NCBI RefSeq assembly: GCF_001277235.1
Contig: NZ_CP012266.1
Coordinates: forward strand, 248,001-312,000
Source: Cronobacter dublinensis subsp. dublinensis LMG 23823
Lineage (GTDB): Bacteria; Pseudomonadota; Gammaproteobacteria; Enterobacterales; Enterobacteriaceae
Length of the DNA stretch: 64,000 nt
Direction: 5' to 3'
Part shown: in pieces, positions 26,296 to 34,726 of the stretch
Position numbering within the stretch: position 1 is the first letter of the stretch
Layout of the letters: every line of letters begins with the position of its first letter
Notes under the pieces: generated by a model
Seen by the model: the letters and a program-made list of their open reading frames with translations, nothing else
What the model was told of the DNA's origin: nothing
Database searches by the model: none
Program-made: the position numbers and the translations under genes

Positions 26296-27359
26296 AACGC
26301 TTTTTGGTGACGGGCGGCGCCGGGTTTATTGGCTCCGCCGTGGTCAGACACCTGATCCAGAACACCGACCACGCCGTGCTGGTGGTGGATAAACTCACCT
26401 ACGCCGGTAATCTCGGCTCGCTGGCGCCGGTGGCGCAGGACTCGCGTTTCGCCTTTGAACAGGTTGATATCTGCGACGCGCAGAACCTCGATCGTCTGTT
26501 CACGCAATTCCAGCCGGATGTCGTGATGCATCTTGCCGCGGAAAGCCATGTTGACCGCTCTATCGACGGCCCGGCGGCGTTTATCGAAACCAACATCGTC
26601 GGCACCTATACGCTGCTGGAAGCCGCTCGCCGTTACTGGAGCGCGCTGGGCGATGCGCAAAAAGCGGCGTTTCGCTTTCACCATATCTCGACGGACGAGG
26701 TCTATGGCGACCTGCACGGGCTGGATGATTTCTTCACCGAAACCACGCCGTATGCGCCAAGCAGTCCATACTCCGCGTCCAAAGCGGGCAGCGACCATCT
26801 GGTGCGCGCCTGGCGACGCACCTACGGCCTGCCGACGCTCGTCACGAACTGCTCCAATAACTACGGGCCGTATCACTTCCCGGAAAAGCTTATTCCGTTA
26901 ACCATTCTCAACGCGCTGGCGGGTAAACCTCTGCCGGTCTATGGCAACGGCCAGCAGATCCGCGACTGGCTGTATGTGGAAGATCACGCGCGCGCGCTCT
27001 GCCTGGTCGCGACGCAAGGCGAGGTGGGCGAAACCTACAACATCGGCGGCCATAACGAGCAGAAAAACCTCGACGTGGTGGAAACCATCTGTGCGTTGCT
27101 GGAAGAGCTGGCGCCGCAGAAACCGGCCGGTGTCGGGGTTTACCGTTCGCTTATCACCTTTGTTCAGGACCGCCCAGGCCACGATCTGCGTTACGCCATC
27201 GACGCCAGCAAAATTGAACGCGAGCTCGGCTGGCGGCCGCAGGAAACCTTCGAAAGCGGCATGCGTAAAACGGTGCAGTGGTATCTCGACAACGAGACCT
27301 GGTGGAAGCAGGTGCAGGACGGTAGCTATCAGGGCCAGCGTCTGGGGCTTGCGCGTTAA
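26292..27359 (+). CDS. rffG: dTDP-glucose 4,6-dehydratase (ECA)
   Basis: A 355-residue extended SDR enzyme, RmlB family, giving dTDP-4-keto-6-deoxyglucose, here on the path to dTDP-Fuc4NAc. The NAD motif is TGGAGFIGSAV (about residues 7-17). The catalytic segment has Thr-Asp-Glu (STDEVYGD) and YSASKAG (Tyr about 160, Lys about 164). It belongs with rffH, which supplies its substrate, 18 nt downstream. A second rmlB may exist elsewhere with other sugar loci. Confidence 0.96.
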   Translation: MKRFLVTGGAGFIGSAVVRHLIQNTDHAVLVVDKLTYAGNLGSLAPVAQDSRFAFEQVDICDAQNLDRLFTQFQPDVVMHLAAESHVDRSIDGPAAFIETNIVGTYTLLEAARRYWSALGDAQKAAFRFHHISTDEVYGDLHGLDDFFTETTPYAPSSPYSASKAGSDHLVRAWRRTYGLPTLVTNCSNNYGPYHFPEKLIPLTILNALAGKPLPVYGNGQQIRDWLYVEDHARALCLVATQGEVGETYNIGGHNEQKNLDVVETICALLEELAPQKPAGVGVYRSLITFVQDRPGHDLRYAIDASKIERELGWRPQETFESGMRKTVQWYLDNETWWKQVQDGSYQGQRLGLAR

Positions 27360-27377
27360 ACACGACGGGAGACCGGC

Positions 27378-28259
27378 ATGAAAGGCATTATTCTGGCGGG
27401 CGGCTCTGGCAGCCGCCTTCATCCTATTACACGCGGCGTTTCCAAACAGCTTCTGCCCATCTACGACAAGCCGATGATCTACTATCCGCTGTCGGTGCTG
27501 ATGCTGGCCGGGATCCGCGAGGTGCTCATCATCACCACGCCTGAAGACCAGAGCTATTTCCAGCGCCTGCTGGGCGACGGCTCCGCGTTCGGCATTTCGC
27601 TGGAATACGCGGCTCAGCCGAGCCCGGATGGCCTCGCGCAGGCGTTTATCATCGGCGAAAGCTTCCTTGCGGGCGGTCCGTCGTGTCTGGTGCTGGGCGA
27701 TAACATCTTCTTCGGGCAGGGCTTCAGCCCGAAACTGCGCCATGTCGCCGCGCGGACCGACGGCGCGACCGTATTCGGCTATCAGGTGATGGACCCGGAG
27801 CGCTTCGGCGTCGTTGAGTTCGACGAGGATTTCCGCGCGATTTCCATTGAGGAAAAGCCGACGCACCCGAAATCCCGCTGGGCCGTCACCGGTCTCTACT
27901 TCTACGACAGCAACGTGGTGGAGTACGCAAAGCAGGTCAAACCCTCCAGCCGCGGCGAGCTCGAAATCACCTCCATTAACCAGATGTACATGGAGGCGGG
28001 CAAGCTGAACGTCGAACTGCTGGGGCGCGGTTTCGCCTGGCTGGACACCGGCACGCACGACAGCCTGATTGAAGCGAGCACCTTTGTACAGACGGTCGAA
28101 AAACGTCAGGGCTTTAAAATCGCCTGTCTGGAAGAGATTGCCTGGCGCAACGGCTGGCTGGCTGACGAGGACGTGAAGCGCGTCGCGCAGCAGCTCGCCA
28201 AAACCGGCTACGGCCAGTATCTGATGGAGCTCCTCCGTGCCCGTCCGCGCCAGTATTGA
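27378..28259 (+). CDS. rffH: Glucose-1-phosphate thymidylyltransferase (ECA)
   Basis: A 293-residue nucleotidyltransferase, RmlA family, that joins Glc-1-P and dTTP. The signature GGSGSRLHPIT is at about residues 8-18, and metal-binding LVLGDNIFFG near residue 110. Length equals E. coli RffH. It overlaps the wecD start by 23 nt, which is longer than other overlaps in this operon. Confidence 0.96.
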   Translation: MKGIILAGGSGSRLHPITRGVSKQLLPIYDKPMIYYPLSVLMLAGIREVLIITTPEDQSYFQRLLGDGSAFGISLEYAAQPSPDGLAQAFIIGESFLAGGPSCLVLGDNIFFGQGFSPKLRHVAARTDGATVFGYQVMDPERFGVVEFDEDFRAISIEEKPTHPKSRWAVTGLYFYDSNVVEYAKQVKPSSRGELEITSINQMYMEAGKLNVELLGRGFAWLDTGTHDSLIEASTFVQTVEKRQGFKIACLEEIAWRNGWLADEDVKRVAQQLAKTGYGQYLMELLRARPRQY

Positions 28260-28920
28260 ACCCCTTGAGTGGGAGAGCCAGTTTTTCGGCATCGACAGCG
28301 CGATTGTCCGTTTCTCCGATACCGCAGCGGCGTTAGACGTGGCGCAATTAGACGTCTGGTCGCGCGTGCAGGCGAAGGTGCCCGCCGCCCGCAGCGATCT
28401 GCTGGATGGCCTATTGTCGCTCGGGTTTCAGCTGGTCGAAGGCGAGGTGGATTTCGCGCTGCCGCTGACGTCTGCCGCGCCTGTCGATGACGCGCAGGCG
28501 ATAACTGCGACCCTGGACGATATTCCGCTCCTGCGCGATGCGGCGGCGCAAGCCTTCGCCATGAGCCGGTTTCGCGCGCCCTGGTACGCCCCGGACGCCA
28601 GCGGACGATTTTACGCGCAGTGGGTCGAAAACGCGGTGAAAGGCGCGTTCGACCACGAATGCCTGATCCTGCGCACGCCGCAGGGCGCGCTTCGCGGGTT
28701 CGTCACGCTGCGCCAGATTAACGAACAAGAAGCCCGCATCGGCCTGCTGGCCGGTCGCGGCGCCGGAGAAGCCCTGATGCAGGCGGCGCGCCAGTGGTGC
28801 GTCGCGCGCGGGCTTTACACTTTGCGGGTAGCGACCCAGGCGGGCAACCGCGCCGCGCTGCGTCGCTATATTGCCAGCGGCGGCAACATTGAAAGCACCG
28901 CTTATTGGTTATACAGGTAA
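28237..28920 (+). CDS. wecD: dTDP-4-amino-4,6-dideoxygalactose acetyltransferase
   Basis: A 227-residue GNAT-family enzyme that acetylates dTDP-Fuc4N to dTDP-Fuc4NAc with acetyl-CoA. The C-terminal GNAT core contains the pyrophosphate loop region GLLAGRGAGEALMQAARQW (about residues 169-187). The start is GTG at 28237, inside rffH; the resulting (M)PVRASIEPLEWE fits E. coli WecD (224 aa). N-terminal sequence is more variable than that of its neighbours. Confidence 0.94.
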   Translation: MPVRASIEPLEWESQFFGIDSAIVRFSDTAAALDVAQLDVWSRVQAKVPAARSDLLDGLLSLGFQLVEGEVDFALPLTSAAPVDDAQAITATLDDIPLLRDAAAQAFAMSRFRAPWYAPDASGRFYAQWVENAVKGAFDHECLILRTPQGALRGFVTLRQINEQEARIGLLAGRGAGEALMQAARQWCVARGLYTLRVATQAGNRAALRRYIASGGNIESTAYWLYR

Positions 28921-28925
28921 CTAAC

Positions 28926-30056
28926 ATGATCCCATTTAACGCACCGCCCGTGGTTGGCACGGAAATCGACTACATGCAGTCTGCGATGAGCAGCGGCAAA
29001 TTGTGCGGCGACGGCGGCTTTACGCGCCGCTGTCAGCAGTGGATGGAGCATCGCTTCGGCAGCCCGAAAGTGTTGCTGACGCCGTCCTGTACCGCATCGC
29101 TGGAGATGGCGGCGCTGCTGCTGAACATCCAGCCGGGCGATGAAGTGATTATGCCGAGCTTCACGTTTGTCTCCACCGCCAACGCCTTCGTGCTGCGCGG
29201 CGCGAAAATCGTCTTCGTTGACGTGCGCCCGGATACCATGAATATCGACGAAACGCGGATTGAAGCGGCGATCACCGACAAAACCCGAGCAATCGTGCCG
29301 GTACATTACGCGGGCGTGGCCTGTGAAATGGACGCCATCATGGCGATTGCCGAAAAGCATCACCTCTTTGTGGTGGAAGATGCCGCGCAGGGCGTGATGT
29401 CGACCTATAAAGGGCGGGCGCTCGGCACCATCGGCCACATCGGCTGCTTCAGCTTTCATGAAACCAAAAACTACACCGCGGGCGGCGAAGGCGGCGCGAC
29501 GCTGATTAACGATCCGGCGCTGGTTGAGCGCGCGGAGATTATTCGCGAGAAAGGCACCAACCGCAGCCAGTTCTTCCGCGGCCAGGTGGACAAATATACC
29601 TGGCGCGATATCGGCTCCAGCTACCTGATGTCCGATTTGCAGGCGGCGTATCTGTGGGCGCAGCTCGAAGCGGCGGACCGCATCAATCAGCAGCGCCTGA
29701 CGCTGTGGCAGACCTACTACGACGCGCTGGCGCCGCTGGCGCGCACCGGACGCATTACGCTGCCGTCGATTCCCGAATCCTGCCGCCACAACGCGCATAT
29801 GTTTTACATTAAGCTGCGTGATATTGAGGATCGCAGCAAGCTTATCGCTTACCTCAAAGAGGCGGAGATCCTGGCGGTGTTCCACTACATCCCGCTGCAC
29901 GCCTGTCCGGCTGGCGAACAGTTCGGCGAATTCCACGGCGAAGACCGCTTCACCACCGTTGAGAGCGAACGCCTGCTGCGTCTGCCGCTGTTCTTCAACC
30001 TCGCGCCGGTGAACCAGCGCACGGTGATTAATACGCTGCTGAGCTATTTCGGCTGA
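28926..30056 (+). CDS. wecE: dTDP-4-amino-4,6-dideoxygalactose transaminase
   Basis: A 376-residue DegT/DnrJ/EryC1 sugar aminotransferase that makes dTDP-Fuc4N from dTDP-4-keto-6-deoxyglucose with glutamate. The PLP lysine is in HETKNYTAGGEGG (about residue 181), and PSCTASLEMAAL and VVEDAAQ are family motifs. The start MIPFNAPPV at 28926 gives the exact E. coli length; an upstream in-frame start inside wecD is not supported. wzxE begins one base after the stop. Confidence 0.96.
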   Translation: MIPFNAPPVVGTEIDYMQSAMSSGKLCGDGGFTRRCQQWMEHRFGSPKVLLTPSCTASLEMAALLLNIQPGDEVIMPSFTFVSTANAFVLRGAKIVFVDVRPDTMNIDETRIEAAITDKTRAIVPVHYAGVACEMDAIMAIAEKHHLFVVEDAAQGVMSTYKGRALGTIGHIGCFSFHETKNYTAGGEGGATLINDPALVERAEIIREKGTNRSQFFRGQVDKYTWRDIGSSYLMSDLQAAYLWAQLEAADRINQQRLTLWQTYYDALAPLARTGRITLPSIPESCRHNAHMFYIKLRDIEDRSKLIAYLKEAEILAVFHYIPLHACPAGEQFGEFHGEDRFTTVESERLLRLPLFFNLAPVNQRTVINTLLSYFG

Positions 30057-30057
30057 T

Positions 30058-31308
30058 ATGTCCCTCGCTAAAGCTTCCGTGTGGACCGCCGGGTCCACGC
30101 TTATCAAAATCGGCGCGGGCCTGGTGGTCGTCAAACTGCTGGCGGTCGCGTTTGGCCCGACGGGCGTCGGCCAGGCAGGAAATTTCCGCCAGCTGATTAC
30201 GGTTCTCGGCGTGCTGGCTGGCGCGGGCATTTTCAACGGCGTCACGAAACTTGTGGCACAGCACCAGGACGATCCCGCCGGGCTGCGGCGCGTCACGGGG
30301 ACGGCATCGGCGATGGTGCTCGGTTTCTCGACCCTGCTGGCGGTGATTTTTCTGCTGGCGGCGGGGCCGATAAGCGTTGGCCTGTTCGGGCACGATCGTT
30401 ACCAGAACGTCGTGCGCCTGGTGGCGTTCATCCAGATGGGCATCGCCTGGGCTAACCTGACGCTCGCAATCATCAAAGGCTTTCGCGACGCGGCGGGTAA
30501 CGCGCTGGCGCTGATTGCCGGCAGCCTCATCGGCGTCGTCGCGTATTACGCCTGTTTTCGCGCAGGCGGCTACGAGGGCGCGTTGCTCGGTCTGGCGCTG
30601 GTGCCTGCGCTGGTGGCGGTCCCGGCGGTCTGGATGCTGATACGCCGCGAGCATGTGCCGCTGCGCTACCTGAAGCCCCGGTGGGACAGCCAGCTTGCGC
30701 GCCATCTTGGCAAATTCACCCTGATGGCGATGATGACGGCGGTAACGCTGCCGGTCGCCTACGTGATGATGCGTAACCTGCTGGCCGCGCGCTACGGGTG
30801 GGATGCCGTCGGCATCTGGCAGGGCGTAAGCAGCATCTCGGACGCCTATCTCCAGTTCATTACCGCGTCGTTCAGCGTCTGGCTGTTGCCGACCCTGTCG
30901 CGGCTGGAGGCGAAGCGCGACATTACCCGAGAGATCGTCCGCGCGCTGAAATTCGTGTTGCCGGCGGTCGCGACGGCGAGCTTTGCGGTCTGGCTGCTGC
31001 GGGATTTCGCCATCTGGCTGCTGTTTTCACCGCAGTTCACCGCAATGCGCGATCTCTTCGCCTGGCAGTTGGTGGGCGACGTGCTGAAAGTGGGCGCTTA
31101 CGTTTTCGGTTATCTGATTATCGCGAAAGCCTCGCTGCGCTTTTATCTTTTGACGGAAATCAGCCAGTTTGCTTTATTAACCGGCTTTTCATACTGGCTG
31201 ATCCCGGCGCACGGCGCGGCGGGCGCGGCGCAAGCCTATATGGCGACCTATATTGTCTATTTCGCCCTCTGTTGTGGCGTATTTTTACTCTGGCGCAGAC
31301 AGACATGA
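30058..31308 (+). CDS. wzxE: ECA lipid III flippase
   Basis: A 416-residue MOP-superfamily flippase with about 12 TM helices. It moves undecaprenyl-PP-GlcNAc-ManNAcA-Fuc4NAc across the inner membrane. The opening MSLAKASVWTAGSTLIKIGAG and the conserved GFRDAAGNALALIAGSLIG match E. coli WzxE, which has the same length. It overlaps wecF by 4 nt. Confidence 0.95.
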   Translation: MSLAKASVWTAGSTLIKIGAGLVVVKLLAVAFGPTGVGQAGNFRQLITVLGVLAGAGIFNGVTKLVAQHQDDPAGLRRVTGTASAMVLGFSTLLAVIFLLAAGPISVGLFGHDRYQNVVRLVAFIQMGIAWANLTLAIIKGFRDAAGNALALIAGSLIGVVAYYACFRAGGYEGALLGLALVPALVAVPAVWMLIRREHVPLRYLKPRWDSQLARHLGKFTLMAMMTAVTLPVAYVMMRNLLAARYGWDAVGIWQGVSSISDAYLQFITASFSVWLLPTLSRLEAKRDITREIVRALKFVLPAVATASFAVWLLRDFAIWLLFSPQFTAMRDLFAWQLVGDVLKVGAYVFGYLIIAKASLRFYLLTEISQFALLTGFSYWLIPAHGAAGAAQAYMATYIVYFALCCGVFLLWRRQT

Positions 31309-32381
31309 CAGCATTGATTCACGTTCTGGGGTCCGATATTCCCCATCATAACCAGACGGTACTGCGTTTCTTTAACGATGAACTGGCCAGCGATAACGAA
31401 CAGGCGCGCCGCTTTATGGTGGTGAGCGCCGATGAACAGCTCGACCAGCAGTATCCGGCGCTTTCACTGCGCGTTTATCCGGATAAAAAATCGCTGGCGC
31501 GCGCGGTCGTGGCGCTGGCGCGCGAAAACCGCCGTCAGCGCTTTTTCCTGCACGGGCAGTTTAACGCGCCGCTGTGGCTCGCGATGCTGAGTGGCGGGCT
31601 GAAGCCCGCGCAGGTGAGCTGGCATATCTGGGGCGCGGATCTCTACGAAGCTTCGCGCAGCCTCAAGTTTCAGCTTTTTTACCGGCTGCGCCGACTGGCG
31701 CAGGGGCGCGTCGGCCATGTCTTCGCCACGCGCGGCGATCTCAGCCACTTTGCGAAGCGCCACCCTGGCGTGCCGGGCGAACTGCTTTACTTCCCGACGC
31801 GTATGGATGAAGGGTTAAACCAGCTGCCGCCGCCGGAGCGCGACGGGAAACTGACGATTCTGGTGGGCAACTCCGGCGATCGGAGCAACGACCATATCGC
31901 GGCGCTGACAGCGGTGCATCAGCAGTTTGGCGATACCGTTAACGTGATTGTGCCGATGGGTTACCCGGCCAATAACGAGGCGTGGATCGATGAGGTTATG
32001 CAGGCGGGGCTTAGGCTGTTCAGCCCGGAAAACCTGAACGTGCTGCGTGAAAAGCTCGATTTCGACGCTTATCTCACGCTGCTGCGCCAGTGCGATCTCG
32101 GTTATTTCATCTTTGCGCGCCAGCAGGGGATCGGTACGCTGTGTCTGCTTATCCAGGCGGGCGTGCCATGCGTGCTGAGCCGTGAAAACCCGTTCTGGCA
32201 GGATATGGTCGAACAGAATCTGCCGGTGCTGTTTACCGGTGACAAGCTTAACGAGGTGACGGTGCGCGAGGCGCAGCGTCAGTTGCAGATGGTCGATAAA
32301 TCGCAAATCGCGTTTTTTAAGCCCAACTATCTGGCGGGCTGGCACCGCGCGCTGCGCATCGCTTCAGGAGACGTGGCATGA
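31305..32381 (+). CDS. wecF: TDP-Fuc4NAc:lipid II transferase
   Basis: A 358-residue glycosyltransferase (GT56) that adds the third ECA sugar, Fuc4NAc, to lipid II. It begins MTALIHVLGSDIPHHN, nearly as in E. coli (359 aa). Conserved stretches include FHGQFNAPLWLAMLSGG and ILVGNSGDRSNDHI. The reading frame stays open far upstream inside wzxE, but the ATGA overlap with the wzxE stop sets the start at 31305. The enzyme is a peripheral inner-face membrane protein with no TM segment. It overlaps wzyE by 4 nt. Confidence 0.95.
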   Translation: MTALIHVLGSDIPHHNQTVLRFFNDELASDNEQARRFMVVSADEQLDQQYPALSLRVYPDKKSLARAVVALARENRRQRFFLHGQFNAPLWLAMLSGGLKPAQVSWHIWGADLYEASRSLKFQLFYRLRRLAQGRVGHVFATRGDLSHFAKRHPGVPGELLYFPTRMDEGLNQLPPPERDGKLTILVGNSGDRSNDHIAALTAVHQQFGDTVNVIVPMGYPANNEAWIDEVMQAGLRLFSPENLNVLREKLDFDAYLTLLRQCDLGYFIFARQQGIGTLCLLIQAGVPCVLSRENPFWQDMVEQNLPVLFTGDKLNEVTVREAQRQLQMVDKSQIAFFKPNYLAGWHRALRIASGDVA

Positions 32382-33742
32382 GCTTATTGCAATTCAGCGG
32401 CCTGTTTATCGTCTGGCTGCTGGCGACGCTGTTTATCGGCACGCTCACCTGGTTTGAGTTTCGCCGCGTGCGCTTTAACTTTAACGTCTTCTTCTCGCTG
32501 CTGTTCCTGCTGACGTTTTTCTTCGGCTTTCCGCTGACCAGCATTCTGGTGTTTCGCTTTAACGTGGCGGTAGTCCCGGCGGAGGTGCTGTTACAGGCGC
32601 TGCTGTCGGCGGGCTGTTTCTACGCCGTCTATTACGTTACGTATAAAACCCGCTTGCGGGCGGCGCGAACGTCGGAGCGCCCGTCAGGCGGCGGGCTATT
32701 CGCGATGAACCGCGTCGAAACCCATCTGGCCTGGATAATGATGATGGTGGTCGCGCTGGTGAGCGTCGGCATCTTCTTTATGCATAACGGCTTCCTGCTG
32801 TTCCGGCTGCACTCCTACAGCCAGATTTTCTCAAGCGACGTCTCCGGCGTGGCGCTGAAGCGCTTTTTCTACTTCTTTATTCCGGCGATGCTGGTGGTTT
32901 ACTTCCTGCGTCAGGACAGCCGCGCGTGGCTCTTTTTCCTCGTCAGCACCGTTGGCTTCGGGCTTCTGACCTACATGATTGTCGGCGGCACGCGCGCCAA
33001 TATCATTATCGCTTTCGCCATTTTCCTGTTTATCGGCATTATTCGCGGCTGGATCTCGCTTGGGATGCTGGCGGCGGCAGGCGTGATGGGGATTGTCGGG
33101 ATGTTCTGGCTGGCGCTTAAGCGCTACGGCCTGAATGTGAGCGGCGACGAGGCGTTTTACACCTTCCTTTATCTTACCCGCGATACGTTCTCGCCATGGG
33201 AGAACCTGGCGCTGCTGCTGCAAAACTACGGCAATATCGAGTTTCAGGGGCTGGCGCCGATTGTGCGCGACTTCTACGTGTTTATTCCTTCCTGGGTATG
33301 GCCGGACAGACCGCACATCGTGCTGAATACCGCCAACTATTTCACCTGGGAGGTGCTGAACAACCATTCAGGGCTGGCTATCTCCCCGACGCTGCTCGGC
33401 TCGCTGATAGTGATGGGCGGCGTGTGGTTTATCCCGCTCGGCGCGGTGGTGGTCGGGCTGATTATCAAATGGTTCGACTGGCTGTATGAACGCGGTAACC
33501 GCGAGCCGAACCGCTACAAAGCGGCGATTATGCATAGCTTCTGCTTTGGTGCCATTTTCAACATGATCGTGCTGGCGCGCGAAGGGCTGGATGCCTTCGT
33601 CTCGCGCGTGGTCTTTTTTATGCTGGTGTTCGGCGCCTGTCTGGTACTGGCGAAGCTGCTGTACTGGCTGCTGGATAACGCCGGGCTGATCCAGCCGCGT
33701 CGACGTCGCGCGGCCCCGCTTGCGCCAACGGAAACGCTTTAA
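32378..33742 (+). CDS. wzyE: ECA polymerase
   Basis: A 454-residue integral membrane protein with about 11 hydrophobic segments, four residues longer than E. coli WzyE. It polymerises ECA trisaccharide units in the periplasm together with WzxE and WzzE. Typical family text includes MIVGGTRANIIIAFAIFLF and a long periplasmic loop near residues 270-330 (FIPSWVWPDRP). It starts within the wecF stop. The C-terminal tail is Arg-rich. Confidence 0.94.
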   Translation: MSLLQFSGLFIVWLLATLFIGTLTWFEFRRVRFNFNVFFSLLFLLTFFFGFPLTSILVFRFNVAVVPAEVLLQALLSAGCFYAVYYVTYKTRLRAARTSERPSGGGLFAMNRVETHLAWIMMMVVALVSVGIFFMHNGFLLFRLHSYSQIFSSDVSGVALKRFFYFFIPAMLVVYFLRQDSRAWLFFLVSTVGFGLLTYMIVGGTRANIIIAFAIFLFIGIIRGWISLGMLAAAGVMGIVGMFWLALKRYGLNVSGDEAFYTFLYLTRDTFSPWENLALLLQNYGNIEFQGLAPIVRDFYVFIPSWVWPDRPHIVLNTANYFTWEVLNNHSGLAISPTLLGSLIVMGGVWFIPLGAVVVGLIIKWFDWLYERGNREPNRYKAAIMHSFCFGAIFNMIVLAREGLDAFVSRVVFFMLVFGACLVLAKLLYWLLDNAGLIQPRRRRAAPLAPTETL

Positions 33743-33756
33743 GGTTAAGGAATATG

Positions 33757-34497
33757 ATGTCTGAAAACGTCACCGCCCCGGTGTATGTGCTGCGCGGACT
33801 GCCGCTGCTGGGGTGGCGCGATATGCAACACGCGCTCGATTATCTCTATGACGGCGGCGTGCTGCGCCACGGCACGCTGGTTGCGATGAACGCCGAAAAG
33901 ATGCTGACCGTGGAAGCGAACGCCGACGTTCGCCGCCTGATTGAAGCGGCGGAGTTTAAATATGCCGACGGCATTAGCGTTGTGCGCTCGGTACGTAAGA
34001 AGTACCCGCAGGCGCAGGTATCGCGCGTGGCGGGCGCCGATCTCTGGGAGGCGCTGATGGCGCGCGCCGGGCGCGAAGGCACGCCGGTCTTTCTGGTGGG
34101 TGGTAAACCGCAGGTGCTGGCGCAGACCATCGACAAGCTTAAACGCCAGTGGAAGGTGAATGTCGTCGACGCGCAGGACGGCTATTTTAAGCCGGAAGAG
34201 CAGGCGGCGCTGTTCGCACGCATCCGCGACAGCGGCGCGCAGATTGTCACGGTGGCGATGGGCTCGCCGCGTCAGGAGATTTTTATGCGCGACTGCCGTC
34301 TCGTTCACCCGAACGCGCTCTATATGGGTGTCGGCGGCACCTATGACGTCTTCACCGGCCATGTAAAACGCGCGCCGAAAGTGTGGCAACACCTGGGGCT
34401 GGAGTGGCTCTATCGTTTGCTCTCTCAGCCGAGCCGCCTTAAACGCCAGCTGCGGCTGCTGCGTTACCTCGGTTGGCACTACACCGGCCAGCTGTGA
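33757..34497 (+). CDS. wecG: UDP-ManNAcA transferase
   Basis: A 246-residue GT26 (WecG/TagA/CpsF) enzyme that adds ManNAcA to GlcNAc-PP-Und to form lipid II. Signature stretches: NAEKMLTVEANADVR, KYADGISVV with the catalytic-type Asp, RVAGADLWEAL, VTVAMGSPRQE and YMGVGGTYDVFTGH. Of two consecutive ATGs (33754, 33757) the second has the better spacing from AAGGA and gives the E. coli length and alignment. It is the last gene of the ECA operon. Confidence 0.95.
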   Translation: MSENVTAPVYVLRGLPLLGWRDMQHALDYLYDGGVLRHGTLVAMNAEKMLTVEANADVRRLIEAAEFKYADGISVVRSVRKKYPQAQVSRVAGADLWEALMARAGREGTPVFLVGGKPQVLAQTIDKLKRQWKVNVVDAQDGYFKPEEQAALFARIRDSGAQIVTVAMGSPRQEIFMRDCRLVHPNALYMGVGGTYDVFTGHVKRAPKVWQHLGLEWLYRLLSQPSRLKRQLRLLRYLGWHYTGQL

Positions 34498-34503
34498 TCT
34501 TCA

Positions 34504-34532
34504 GGCGGCGTCTGCCGACGCCGCCGCTTTTC
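34504..34532 (+). terminator. ECA operon terminator
   Basis: A 9-bp stem GGCGGCGTC / GACGCCGCC with a TGCC loop, then GCTTTTCC. It lies 6 nt after wecG. This is the only strong terminator seen after wecA. Confidence 0.88.
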
Positions 34533-34683
34533 CTTTCTGATGCTTTATTGCGCAGTGAGCGCATTTTTGCCACGCATTATTTGCCATTTCCCAAAAATTG
34601 CGGAACCATTCGCCCGCGCTTTACCGGTCGGCGACGCGGTTTCGCTGCCCGCAAACGCACTCAGGCATTAACCATCACAATAA

Positions 34684-34726
34684 CCAGGTTCACCTGGACG
34701 CACGTGAAACACAACACAGAGGATCT
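34684..34726 (+). promoter_or_regulatory. yifK leader with palindrome and GcvB-type ACA motifs
   Basis: The perfect palindrome CCAGGT-TC-ACCTGG (34684-34697) is followed by AAACACAACACAGAGG (34707-34722) directly over the ribosome site. In Salmonella, ACA repeats at this place in yifK mRNA enhance translation and are masked by the small RNA GcvB, whose targets share CACAACAY; CACAACAC is at 34710-34717. Regulation here is inferred from that precedent. Confidence 0.65.

Noticed and set aside
26898..30296. Two 464-codon minus-strand open frames under rffG-rffH and wecD-wzxE
   Set aside because: Both lie antisense across several real gene boundaries, have low-complexity composition and no ribosome site. 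They are codon-bias shadows.
30798..31304. N-terminal extension of wecF into wzxE
   Set aside because: The extension is an alternative frame of wzxE. The ATGA overlap and family alignment put the start at 31305.
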